NCBI GenBank assembly: GCA_045603225.1
Contig: JAZULT010000076.1
Coordinates: 1 to 64,000, forward strand
From: RGIG9115 sp045603225
GTDB taxonomy: Bacteria; Bacillota; Clostridia; UBA1381
Direction: 5' to 3'
Length of the DNA stretch: 64,000 nt
This document shows, in pieces, positions 54,167 to 63,580 of the stretch. The translations under genes and the position numbers were made by a program. The notes beneath the pieces were generated by a model. The model did not search any database, was not told where the DNA came from, and saw only the letters and a program-made list of their open reading frames with translations. The first letter of the stretch is position 1, and each line of letters begins with the position of its first letter.

Positions 54167-55891
54167 TTACAGTATATTCTCAAGTTTTTTTCCGTCTTTT
54201 GTAATTAAATCATCATACATTATATTCATAAAAGGATGTACAGCCTTGAGTGTTTTAACTCCGAGTTTTCTGCCGAAGCTTTCACATTCAGCAGTTACAT
54301 ACTTATCATCCTCCGAAAATTTCGCTTCCGAAACATCCGAATTGACCGAAACGTTAAAGCAAGCGTATGACGCATCAAAAGACGGTAAATCAATTTTTCT
54401 TTTTTCTCCCTCATACAAAATTGTACTGAAAACAAGTCTGTTATCTTCTTTTACAACTTTGTATGTTATTATATTGTCTCCGAACTTAACTTCAGGGACA
54501 CAGATATTTATATTTACACCGTTCACATTGATATAACATGAACTTTGATTATGTTTGTATGTCACATTATTCATATCACCTGTCACTTCAAAAATAAGTT
54601 CAAGGCTTTCGTACTGTGCATCCGCTGCCTTATCCATGCCTATATGCTTATCTCCACGGTCTGACGAGAAATTAACAATACCGAGAACAGTCGATTTTTC
54701 CTGAACACAGTGAAGTGCTGCGGATGAAAAATCATATCCGTCATGCAGGCATCGCACTCTGAAGCAGTACGGATTTGTTTCACCTTTTATATATCCTATA
54801 AAATGACGTCTTTGATTCCAGAATTCCTCACGGTTGAATGTACCGAGAGAGAATTTTTCATCATGAAAAGTTGTCGCTGTCTGTGCAAATGCAAAAAACG
54901 GATGATTAAATCCTCTTATTATAATCTGCTCAGTTGATTCAGGTAATACCTCGCCTTTAAAATACTTTCTGTATTTTTCTGGACAATATGCTTTTGTCCA
55001 AAATGTTTCTATGGTGTATTTTTTATCACGTCCGAAATCAACTTCACCCTCGCACGCAAGCTCTATATCATACAAAAATTCATCATTCAGAAAATTATCG
55101 TATGCTCTTGAATGCGGCCCTGAAAGCTGAAGCATATCAGCTCTGAAATGCTCTGCAATCATTTTCCAGCACATATCATTTATTTCTTCTGCATATTCTC
55201 TTGCCTTTTTATTTTTTATAAGCTTCAGAAATGTACCCACATCTCTTGTAATAAGCGGTGTATAGCAAGGACTGTTATACTCAAAAAAACCGCCCTGATA
55301 TTTGTAAAATCCTATAAATCTTCCAAGCTGTTCGCATCCGTAGTCAAGATACTTTTTCTCGTTTAACAACTCACCTGTTGAAATAAGTAAAAGTGCTTCC
55401 ATAAATGCTATATTTGTATACTGAACGCCTTCTTTTCGTCTTATGACAGATTCACAGGCATATCTGCAGGCATTATTCATTTTCTCAATCAGGTATTCCG
55501 GCAGTTTATCACGATGAACATACAAAGCTTCAATTATTTTCTTCCCGAGAAAATCTGCCCAGTTAAAGTCAGGATTCATCATTTCATCAAACGGTTCTTC
55601 TGCATAATACTGCCATAATCCGAACGTAGGACTTTCGGGATTCTTATCCTGAAAATCAACTACTTTTTCAAGTATCGCAACTCCTCTTTCCGTATATTTT
55701 TCGTCTTCACCATAAAGAAGTGCAGCTGCATATTCCATACTCTCACGAAGTCCGTGAGCTTTCTTCCCTGCAAGCGCCGTATGGTACGCATGGATACCTA
55801 TTGTACAGCCTATGAGATTTTCTTCCGCATCAAATCTTTCGCTGTATTTTTCAAGTGCAAGTCTGTGCTTTTTCAATTCTTCTATGTTCAT
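54167..55891 (-). CDS. Cytoplasmic (alpha/alpha)-toroid plus beta-sandwich enzyme, lyase- or hydrolase-like
   Basis: A protein of about 574 residues, mostly helical in the first half (about 1-300) and beta-rich in the second. This is the build of many polysaccharide lyases and some unsaturated-uronide hydrolases. I cannot assign a family. Candidate active-site residues are in FFEYNSPCYTP, LQLSGPHSRAYDN (about 254-262) and FSLGTFNREEFWNQRRHF (about 345). No signal peptide is present, so it should act on imported oligosaccharides. The ATG at 55891 follows AGGAGA; the ATG at 55933 would make an unlikely N-terminus. It lies between two glycosidase genes of one operon, and its relative is fused to the AraC regulator at 47797. 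Confidence 0.75.
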   Translation of the reverse strand: MNIEELKKHRLALEKYSERFDAEENLIGCTIGIHAYHTALAGKKAHGLRESMEYAAALLYGEDEKYTERGVAILEKVVDFQDKNPESPTFGLWQYYAEEPFDEMMNPDFNWADFLGKKIIEALYVHRDKLPEYLIEKMNNACRYACESVIRRKEGVQYTNIAFMEALLLISTGELLNEKKYLDYGCEQLGRFIGFYKYQGGFFEYNSPCYTPLITRDVGTFLKLIKNKKAREYAEEINDMCWKMIAEHFRADMLQLSGPHSRAYDNFLNDEFLYDIELACEGEVDFGRDKKYTIETFWTKAYCPEKYRKYFKGEVLPESTEQIIIRGFNHPFFAFAQTATTFHDEKFSLGTFNREEFWNQRRHFIGYIKGETNPYCFRVRCLHDGYDFSSAALHCVQEKSTVLGIVNFSSDRGDKHIGMDKAADAQYESLELIFEVTGDMNNVTYKHNQSSCYINVNGVNINICVPEVKFGDNIITYKVVKEDNRLVFSTILYEGEKRKIDLPSFDASYACFNVSVNSDVSEAKFSEDDKYVTAECESFGRKLGVKTLKAVHPFMNIMYDDLITKDGKKLENIL

Positions 55892-55904
55892 GTTTTTCTC
55901 CTGA

Positions 55905-55931
55905 GGTGGTGTTGCATCAAGCAACACCACC
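55905..55931 (-). repeat. Perfect hairpin immediately before the toroid enzyme RBS
   Basis: GGTGGTGTTGC and GCAACACCACC form an 11-bp stem with a 5-base loop between the SLH glycosidase stop and the AGGAGA site of the next gene. There is no T run, so it may set mRNA processing or stability rather than end transcription. Confidence 0.75.
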
Positions 55932-55939
55932 AACCAACC

Positions 55940-58900
55940 TTATTTTAAAAATCTGCTTATTACAGCTGCTGCCTCTGCTCTTGTAGCATTACCGCTGCCG
56001 TCAAATGTTCCGTCTGCTCTTCCCTGCATAAGTCCTGCAGAAACTGCTTTTGAAACACTTTCACTGTCATTTACAATATCTTTGAATGTAACAGTCTTAT
56101 CATCTGTTATTTCGCCTTTTACCGCTTCATAATACTTTATGAGCATTTCACACATTTCTTCACGTGTTATTTTATCGTTCGGTCTGAAAGTTTCACTTTC
56201 GGGATTATAATCAGAAAGTGTTTTTCCTGCCGCACGTGACAAAAGTGCATGAAATTCCCATCTTGTAGTTGTTCCCTCGGGGTCATAGATTGATTCACTT
56301 CTTCCGTTTACAACACCTTCTTTGTAAAGACCGAGAATTTCATTTTCTCCCCAATGTCCGTAGGTGTCAATAAATGGATTTTCAAGTGATGTTTCAAGAA
56401 GTGCCACCTTATACTTACCAAGTTCAATTACATCACCGAGAACTTCACCCGTTCTGAGTTCTTTTGCTCCGGTTACGAGTGTGTCGCCTGCATATACTTT
56501 GATATTCTTAGCTTCAGAAGTATTTGAAAGGTTTATTATAACTTTTCCGTTATAAACTGCCGAGTTATACTCAACATCATTTACTCTTTCACCCGACTCT
56601 GCATCAACCACTCTTATGTAGTCAATATTCATTTCAGAAAGCATATCACCGATTATGTTTGTATATTCATCCGGTGTAGGTGAAATTGGTGTTATTCTGT
56701 CCTCAATGTGAGGTACAACCTTTGAATTGTTCATAACAAAGTTTACTGTTTCAGAGTCATTCGGAAGATTATGTTCATCAAGTGTAAGTGTATCTTCTCC
56801 TATAACAATTACTTTCCCGCCGTTTTCTATGAACTTCTTAATCTCTGCAAGAGTTTCACCCTTGATAAATCTGACATTCGGGACAACAACAAGCTTCATA
56901 TCATGAATACCTGCAGTATTGTAATCTGTAATGAATCTTACACGTTTACCGTTATGAACAGCACCTGCATATGACTCATATACCGGAACCATTGAATTAA
57001 GATTGTTTATCATATTAGCTTCTGACCAGATTATACCAATTTCAGGAGCCTGATTCTGAAGTGCAGTAATTTCATATGCAAATCTGTTAAGGTCAAATCC
57101 AACATCACTGATTTTTGCAAGAGTATCCGGACGGTAAAGAACGCTTCCTCTTGAGTCAGAAGATGTATTTGCAGAACGCTGCCATATCCACATTACAGAT
57201 GAAACTCTTCCGTGAATTGCTCCCTGCCACAAATCCTGAGAAACATAATCACTTACACAAAGCTCATAGTTTGTACCGCGGTCAGGAAGAATATGGTCTT
57301 CCGAGTTTACAACCGGCTTCACTCCATAGCTTGTCATATAGTCATACCACATGATTTTAACAAGTGGTTTTACTGTGTCATCAGCTTCATAGTTCCAGTA
57401 ATCACAGCCGTGATAGTCAAGGAACTTCTGATACCCATGATATCCCGTACCGTTATTTTGCAGGAATGTTCTGTTATAATTACTTGTTGTATAACCCATT
57501 ATCTTTGAGTGGAGCGGAATATCGGGAGCAATTTCCCTGATGATTTCTGCCATCCACTGATGCCATTCAGCAAAAATACGGTCATTAAGGAGTTTATAAT
57601 CATACTGTTTTGCCGGAGTGTTGAAATCGTTTTTCATATCCACTTCTTCAAATGCTGTATAATTTGTACCGTAAGCCTTATTGAGTTCGTTTATATCATT
57701 ATTGTAAATTTCTCTGAGATGCGTATGCCAGTCATTCATGTAGAAATCACCGCAGTTATTTATTTCAAATTGCGGTTCATTAGAAAGACAGATGTCATGA
57801 AGGGACTCATAGTCCTTCACGCGCGAAACAAGCTCACGAAGATGTTTTTCTATAACCTGACGTGCAATGGGTTCGTTTATATTATAATCAAGGAATCCAT
57901 CTGTTTTTATATTCAGATTATTAAGCTTTGCTATTTCGTTAAGGAAATAGTGCGGAGATACGAGCAAGCTGAATGCAACATTATTGTCTACTGCCTGTTC
58001 AAGTGCATCTCTTCTCATTGTAAACTGTACAGCTTCTTCATTAAAATTATAATTATCAACTTCAAAACTCATTTTTTCAAACGACGGGTCAGAAAGGAGT
58101 TCTTTATCTGAATCCTTTTCTTTGAATGAAAAATCATCAAACTTAAGTCCTGTAGCAATATCTTCCACAATTATTCTGATTATGGTTGATGATGCATCTA
58201 AAGGAGCTGTATAATCAATTTTGAAGTCCTTCCAGTCGTAATCACCTTTCAGATTAACTGCATTACTCCAGTTACTTGCACTGACAGTAAAGCTTTCGCT
58301 GTGCTCTGCCTTAACCTTTCCTGTAAGAACATACGACTTGCCCGGTGTTACCGGAACCGTCTGGTAGTAACTGAGATAATGTTCCGGTTCTTTCTGTCCG
58401 TAGTAGTTAACTTCTAAAGAAACATTTCCGTCTTTTTTATCTTCGGAGTTAATTTTAAAGTCAAATTCATGGTCACCTTTTGTAAACATTGTCCATGAGC
58501 CAAGTCTTTCAAGTACATTTCGAGGGCCTATTTCACTTTGAACTGCATTCACGCCCCACTGACTCCAATTCGGCATCATGTCAAGAACTTCCTTACCGTG
58601 ACCGTATCCTACAAAGAACACAGGTCTTTCGACAAACTCACCCTTATATTCAACCGTTGCAATTTCTGAATATCCGTCAATAACAGGTTTACTTGTTACA
58701 TATCTCGGAACATATATTGGCTCTTTTGTACCGGATAATAAATCTTCAAGTTCTTTTTTTGTTTTTTCGAAGAGCTGTTTTGTAGTTTCTTCTGTATAAT
58801 AAACTCTTGCAAGGTCTCCGTCTTTTATATCCTCTTCCATGTAATCTGCAAAGTTTAAGAGAATAAGATAATCAGGCATCTGATAGTCAGTCGGAATACC

Positions 58901-60529
58901 TTTCTTTTCACATTTATCAATTAAAGACTTAATTGTTCCTGCCTGAGAACGAAGTGTATTTGCAAGCTTCTGAGTATACTCCGGCGTAGGAGGCTTTCTT
59001 GTCACTTTAACTGAAATATTTGAAACCGCTGTTTCTTCTCCTGCAGATATTTTAACAGATAAGATTTCCTCTCCTGCCGCATCAAAAGTTTTGGAAAAGG
59101 TTTTTCTTATACCGGAATTTTCGGGAACTGTTACAGTCTCCGAAACACCCGTTGCTTCATTTACAATACTAAAACTTTTTGCTGAACCTTCGTTTACTAT
59201 ATAATATTCATATGTATATTCCGTTTCAGTTTCTGCAGTTCTTACACCCTGCACCCATGCATACCAGTCTTTCTGACCTTCAAGAATTTCAAGTGTCGGG
59301 AAAAGCTTGTTTGACTTACCCTCCGAAATACCCGGAGAAAGCTCCGCACAGTATCTTCTTCCTGTACCGTCATTGTCGTTTACAAGGAAGTCAAACAGGA
59401 ACTGATTCGGTTTACCTGTCGAAAATTTCACTTCCCACGGAATTTTAACTTCATAGGTAGTGTATTCGCCGTCCTGAGATGTAGCGATATCCATTTTTGC
59501 CATCTGCTCTGATGTAAAACCGGTACTGTATATTTCACCTTTTCCGGTTTCCGGATTATGAATAAATCCCATTTCTGTTCCGTAAGTCTCGTTAAGGTCT
59601 GAAATAGCCATCTGAATACTGTCACCTTTCCAGTATTCATCAACCCCCGGAAAATACTTGAACACATCGTCTTTTACTCTTATCACAAAGTAGAAATTTT
59701 CCTCATCCTGAGCAAATTTACACTCTGCTTCCACATCTTTCGGCTTATCATCCTTAATATATACCTGATACTGAGTCGGGAGTGTCGGCATTGCAAGCAC
59801 CGGGTATTTATCCCAGTCAGACATTTCACCGTCAATTTTTATCCCGTCAGCTCCGTATACTGTCATATACTTGAATCCGCCTCGTACCTTCGTCATATCA
59901 TCCGCCGAAAAGTTATCAGATGATATAATTCTTTTATAAGTATCATAAAGCGATGCATCTGCAGCATCACCTTCGTTGGATACACCTGAAGATGCTCCCT
60001 CAAATCCTGAATTTGTTATGAGCTTCTGCCCTGTTTTTATATCGGTTATCTGAATATCATCAAACCATGCTCCATTAGTTATACCGTCAACAAGTAAAGA
60101 AAACGTAAAGCTCTTTGTTTCCTTTGGAATATATGTATATTCATAATTTGTCCAGCCATAAGTCTTTCCGAAAGGTGTAAGTGAAACTCTTTCCCAGCCA
60201 CCTTCATGAACAACAAACTGGAGATTTGTGGAGGCTTCCGACTTTACCATACCTGAAATATTATATTGTCTGCCTGCCTCCATAGCTACTGTTGTCTGTA
60301 CCATAAGATACACATTCGGCATGGACACAGAGCGGTTAACTATTTTCAAAGATGCTTCACCGCTATATTTTTCCTCTGTATCAATACTGACTGTTGCATC
60401 AACGTTGTTCATCAGCTTAACTGTCCAGCCCGGAATTTCTTCCGCCGCTTTTACGGGCAGTGTAGCCATGGAAAATATCATAGATGCAGACAGTCCTGCC
60501 GATAATATTTTTCTGAATAACTTAGTCAT
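55940..60529 (-). CDS. Surface-anchored GH42-like glycosidase with three SLH domains (1529 aa)
   Basis: The largest paralogue and the only one with its own wall anchor. Signal peptide; binding module (about 32-170); CBM9-like module near GIKIDGEMSDWDKYP (about 215-410); helical domain with CEKKGIPTDYQ (about 540); barrel start FFVGYGHGKE (about 640); inserted binding module (about 680-810); acid/base Glu918 (SNEPQFE); nucleophile Glu1077 (NSEDH); LWQGAIHGRV strand; Rossmann-like domain from about 1167; beta domain; then three SLH domains (about 1355-1529: WGENEILGLYKEGVVNGRSE, ITREEMCEMLIKYYE, SVSKAVSAGLMQGRADGTFD). SLH domains bind the wall polymer, so the enzyme is displayed on the cell. 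It follows the four-module binding protein and precedes the toroid enzyme. Confidence 0.88.
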   Translation of the reverse strand: MTKLFRKILSAGLSASMIFSMATLPVKAAEEIPGWTVKLMNNVDATVSIDTEEKYSGEASLKIVNRSVSMPNVYLMVQTTVAMEAGRQYNISGMVKSEASTNLQFVVHEGGWERVSLTPFGKTYGWTNYEYTYIPKETKSFTFSLLVDGITNGAWFDDIQITDIKTGQKLITNSGFEGASSGVSNEGDAADASLYDTYKRIISSDNFSADDMTKVRGGFKYMTVYGADGIKIDGEMSDWDKYPVLAMPTLPTQYQVYIKDDKPKDVEAECKFAQDEENFYFVIRVKDDVFKYFPGVDEYWKGDSIQMAISDLNETYGTEMGFIHNPETGKGEIYSTGFTSEQMAKMDIATSQDGEYTTYEVKIPWEVKFSTGKPNQFLFDFLVNDNDGTGRRYCAELSPGISEGKSNKLFPTLEILEGQKDWYAWVQGVRTAETETEYTYEYYIVNEGSAKSFSIVNEATGVSETVTVPENSGIRKTFSKTFDAAGEEILSVKISAGEETAVSNISVKVTRKPPTPEYTQKLANTLRSQAGTIKSLIDKCEKKGIPTDYQMPDYLILLNFADYMEEDIKDGDLARVYYTEETTKQLFEKTKKELEDLLSGTKEPIYVPRYVTSKPVIDGYSEIATVEYKGEFVERPVFFVGYGHGKEVLDMMPNWSQWGVNAVQSEIGPRNVLERLGSWTMFTKGDHEFDFKINSEDKKDGNVSLEVNYYGQKEPEHYLSYYQTVPVTPGKSYVLTGKVKAEHSESFTVSASNWSNAVNLKGDYDWKDFKIDYTAPLDASSTIIRIIVEDIATGLKFDDFSFKEKDSDKELLSDPSFEKMSFEVDNYNFNEEAVQFTMRRDALEQAVDNNVAFSLLVSPHYFLNEIAKLNNLNIKTDGFLDYNINEPIARQVIEKHLRELVSRVKDYESLHDICLSNEPQFEINNCGDFYMNDWHTHLREIYNNDINELNKAYGTNYTAFEEVDMKNDFNTPAKQYDYKLLNDRIFAEWHQWMAEIIREIAPDIPLHSKIMGYTTSNYNRTFLQNNGTGYHGYQKFLDYHGCDYWNYEADDTVKPLVKIMWYDYMTSYGVKPVVNSEDHILPDRGTNYELCVSDYVSQDLWQGAIHGRVSSVMWIWQRSANTSSDSRGSVLYRPDTLAKISDVGFDLNRFAYEITALQNQAPEIGIIWSEANMINNLNSMVPVYESYAGAVHNGKRVRFITDYNTAGIHDMKLVVVPNVRFIKGETLAEIKKFIENGGKVIVIGEDTLTLDEHNLPNDSETVNFVMNNSKVVPHIEDRITPISPTPDEYTNIIGDMLSEMNIDYIRVVDAESGERVNDVEYNSAVYNGKVIINLSNTSEAKNIKVYAGDTLVTGAKELRTGEVLGDVIELGKYKVALLETSLENPFIDTYGHWGENEILGLYKEGVVNGRSESIYDPEGTTTRWEFHALLSRAAGKTLSDYNPESETFRPNDKITREEMCEMLIKYYEAVKGEITDDKTVTFKDIVNDSESVSKAVSAGLMQGRADGTFDGSGNATRAEAAAVISRFLK

Positions 60530-60561
60530 TAAATTAAATGTCCTTTCGTAATGTACATTAC

Positions 60562-60589
60562 CGGAGAACGGTATTAAAACCGTTCTCCG
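60562..60589 (-). repeat. Perfect hairpin between binding-protein and SLH glycosidase genes
   Basis: CGGAGAACGGT and ACCGTTCTCCG form an 11-bp stem with loop ATTAAA shortly after the stop at 60601. No T run follows on the minus strand. It is a terminator-like or processing stem within an apparent operon. Confidence 0.75.
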
Positions 60590-60600
60590 AGTAATTTTTA

Positions 60601-63507
60601 TTATTCTTCAACAAGTACATCTGCCACATCGAATGGCTTCATACTTCCTGTTCCGTCCCAGCAGAATACTTTTATTTCATATTCACCGTCTGAGAGGTCT
60701 TCAGGAAGAACAACATTCTGCGTAATTTCTTCTGCCGGAATTACAAGTGGTGTTATGCTTATTTCCTTTTCAACAAGAGCTGTATTTACAAGCTTTCCGT
60801 CCTTATAAAGTGCTACTACTACCATACCGTTAAGATTATCTACGGCATAATTCTTGATTTTAGCTGTAACATCAACTTTTCCGCCTGTTACATTTTTAAG
60901 TACTGTGTTTCCAGATTTGAATACAGGAGTTCCGATTTCGTATGTATAGTCAAATCCGCTGTTTGTATACATATTATCTCCGAAAATCATGTAATCCGGT
61001 GAATCTGTTGTTTCCTTGAGGAGCGGATAGAGTTCAACATCGTCAACCCACAGAGAACCTATACCCTTCTGGCAATTGATAAGAACTCTCATTTCATATG
61101 TCTTTCCTGTCGTATCGTTAATATCACAGAATGCATATGAGCCGTCTGCGTTTTTAACGCTGCTGAGATCAAACTCAAATTCTGTCCAGTCTGCACTCGG
61201 ATTAATCCACTGAGATGTCCATGATTTATTTGCAACACTTCCGTCTTCGTTACGATCCCAGAACTCAATTGTAATACCGAATAACGGTGAAACTGATTCT
61301 TCAAAGTCTGTCTTATACTTCATTTTGAACAGATACGGTGTATCTCTTCTTACAGTTACATACTGATAAATATGAGGATAACAATTAGCCTTTGTTGCCG
61401 GAAGGTTAACATCAAATCTCATTGAGCTTCCGCTTACTGATACTTTATCATCAAGATTGATATTTACATTCGGATAATCAGGATATGTCTGACCTTCTCT
61501 GTATGCTGACTTCTTTGTAATTCCGCGGTGACGGTTAATTTCCCATCCGCCTCTTTCAAACGGGTCTGCTACTGCGTCAGTAATACCCTTTATTTCTTTT
61601 CTTACAATTTCACCGTTAATATCCATTACAATTTCAACAGTATATTCCTTGTTAGGTTCAAGATATCCAACATATAATTCATTAAATGCACATGGAGACA
61701 GACTGTTTATACCGTTCTTTACGAGTGTACCACCTACATACACATCAATATCATTAATACCGGTATTTGTAGGATTAGTCCACGAAATATTAAGTCCTTT
61801 ACCATCTTTTGAAGAATATGCCATAGGATTAACAATTATTGTATCTTCATCCTTTAGCTTATTAAATGAATCTATTTCATAATCGCCATGAGGAACAAGA
61901 TTTGTTTTTGTTTCATCATCTGTTGCATAAATTTCCACATTATCTATATACAAATTAGCATTAACCCATGCAACTACCTGGAATCTGTCTATTTCTCCGG
62001 TATAAGTTTTTGAATATTTTGCCCAGCCATTTTCATCAGTTTCACCCTTTGTATATGATGAAATAAGATCGTTATCTGACCACTGTGTTCCTATCCATAC
62101 TTTTTCTCCGCCGCCTTTCATATAAAAACTTATATTATAAGTCTTATTCGGCAATTTATCAAATAATCTGATAAGTCTTACATATCTTGAACCATTATAA
62201 ACTTTATCCAGATTAACAATATGGGCACTGTATTCGCTTGAATATGCTTCTTTATTACTTGGTTCCACATAATAGTCTGCAGTATTCATCTGACCACCGT
62301 AGATAGCCCAAGGTCTTCCTTTATTTCCTGTATCAAACTCATTCACGCCATCAGCTTCACTGCCGCGTACTGAATTTTCAAAATCTCCATCCTGTACAAG
62401 ATTAACATCAGGATTATTAACATTATACAAATTGACATCATCAATAACAGCATTTACAATATCTTCTGATAAAAATGAAAATGTTCTTACTGTTTCAGCT
62501 TCTTCTTCGCTTATTTCAAATTCAGCACTGTATTTCGTCCATCCGTTTTCATCAATTTCTTCAGAATTCATATTAGTACATTGAATATGTTTGTCTCCAA
62601 GCCAGAGAATTCCGCTTATCAGAGATACGTTACTTTTTAAGCTTGCTTTCGCCCAGAATTCATAATGATATTTACCTGCTTCAAATTTGATTGCATTTCG
62701 GTTGATAAGTCTGAAAAATGTATTTCCGGCAGCTGCTTTCGGTAATTTATTACTTATGTACATTGCATAATCACCGTTACGTGCATACTTCTTAGTAGGC
62801 ATAAAATAATCAGTAGTTCTGTCAAATTCGCCGTTATCCTCTCTATACAGAACATACCAGTCAGTTGAAAGACCGTGTTTTTCGTCAGAAACATTAAATT
62901 TATAGCCTATTTTTTCCATATCTCCGCCAACTATAAACTCTGTTCCGTCAGGAACACCGTCAACAACTTTCTGAATTGAAAGATTGTCAAATACATAAGC
63001 CATTTTTCTGTCGAAATAAATATCAAATGTTGTAGGAGCGGTAGCACCGATTTCAACATCCTTATAATAATGTGTAAGTCCGTTTCCAGCATCACCGTCT
63101 GCTATAAACTGTGTTGAATTTACTTCATGGAGCCAGTTAAATCTTGCCACAAATGCACCTGTAGTATCAACATATTTTCCGTCAAAGCTGATGCGGTAAG
63201 TTACATTAGCTTCAAGTCCACCTGCAAGTTTCGGTGTAACCTTTATATATTTGTGTGCTTCTGAAGGTGTATCAACATTTACATAAAGAGCATTACTTTC
63301 ATCAACACCGCTGCCGTAAGAAATTCCGGCATAGTCCTGTTCATTATTCCATGATGTGTTTTCTGTAAAGTATGTTACATTCCAGTCCTGCGGTAAATCA
63401 GAATAACTGCCTTTAATTACAGCAGTACCCTCTGCATTTGCAACAGACATTGTCGGTATCATTGATACCGCTAACATTAAACCCATAAGTTTCTTTGTTT
63501 TTTTCAT
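60601..63507 (-). CDS. Secreted protein with four binding-like modules and FN3-like domain (968 aa)
   Basis: Signal peptide (MKKTKKLMGLMLAVSMIPTM), then three beta-sandwich modules (about 30-205, 206-380, 381-540). Each starts with a D-W or G-R-PW strand and ends near an IDDVNLY or IDNVEIY strand, as in CBM4/CBM22-like folds. An FN3-like domain (about 560-640, LNISWTNPTNTGINDIDVYV), a fourth module (about 655-830, ending SLWVDDVELY) and the shared C-terminal domain (EIKVFCWDGTGSMKPF) follow. There is no catalytic motif that I recognise and no SLH domain. It probably binds the polysaccharide attacked by the SLH glycosidase encoded next. Confidence 0.78.
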   Translation of the reverse strand: MKKTKKLMGLMLAVSMIPTMSVANAEGTAVIKGSYSDLPQDWNVTYFTENTSWNNEQDYAGISYGSGVDESNALYVNVDTPSEAHKYIKVTPKLAGGLEANVTYRISFDGKYVDTTGAFVARFNWLHEVNSTQFIADGDAGNGLTHYYKDVEIGATAPTTFDIYFDRKMAYVFDNLSIQKVVDGVPDGTEFIVGGDMEKIGYKFNVSDEKHGLSTDWYVLYREDNGEFDRTTDYFMPTKKYARNGDYAMYISNKLPKAAAGNTFFRLINRNAIKFEAGKYHYEFWAKASLKSNVSLISGILWLGDKHIQCTNMNSEEIDENGWTKYSAEFEISEEEAETVRTFSFLSEDIVNAVIDDVNLYNVNNPDVNLVQDGDFENSVRGSEADGVNEFDTGNKGRPWAIYGGQMNTADYYVEPSNKEAYSSEYSAHIVNLDKVYNGSRYVRLIRLFDKLPNKTYNISFYMKGGGEKVWIGTQWSDNDLISSYTKGETDENGWAKYSKTYTGEIDRFQVVAWVNANLYIDNVEIYATDDETKTNLVPHGDYEIDSFNKLKDEDTIIVNPMAYSSKDGKGLNISWTNPTNTGINDIDVYVGGTLVKNGINSLSPCAFNELYVGYLEPNKEYTVEIVMDINGEIVRKEIKGITDAVADPFERGGWEINRHRGITKKSAYREGQTYPDYPNVNINLDDKVSVSGSSMRFDVNLPATKANCYPHIYQYVTVRRDTPYLFKMKYKTDFEESVSPLFGITIEFWDRNEDGSVANKSWTSQWINPSADWTEFEFDLSSVKNADGSYAFCDINDTTGKTYEMRVLINCQKGIGSLWVDDVELYPLLKETTDSPDYMIFGDNMYTNSGFDYTYEIGTPVFKSGNTVLKNVTGGKVDVTAKIKNYAVDNLNGMVVVALYKDGKLVNTALVEKEISITPLVIPAEEITQNVVLPEDLSDGEYEIKVFCWDGTGSMKPFDVADVLVEE

Positions 63508-63544
63508 TTTCTTTCTCTCCTTTTTTAAAATTAATATATATCAC

Positions 63545-63570
63545 GTTTCCCTTTGCCCGAACCGGGAAAC
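63545..63570 (-). repeat. Hairpin after the partial right-edge gene
   Basis: GTTTCCC (63545-63551) pairs with GGGAAAC (63564-63570) around a 12-base loop, 10 bases after the stop of the partial gene. Like the other intergenic stems here it lacks a T run on the minus strand. Confidence 0.55.
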
Positions 63571-63580
63571 TAATGATAAC

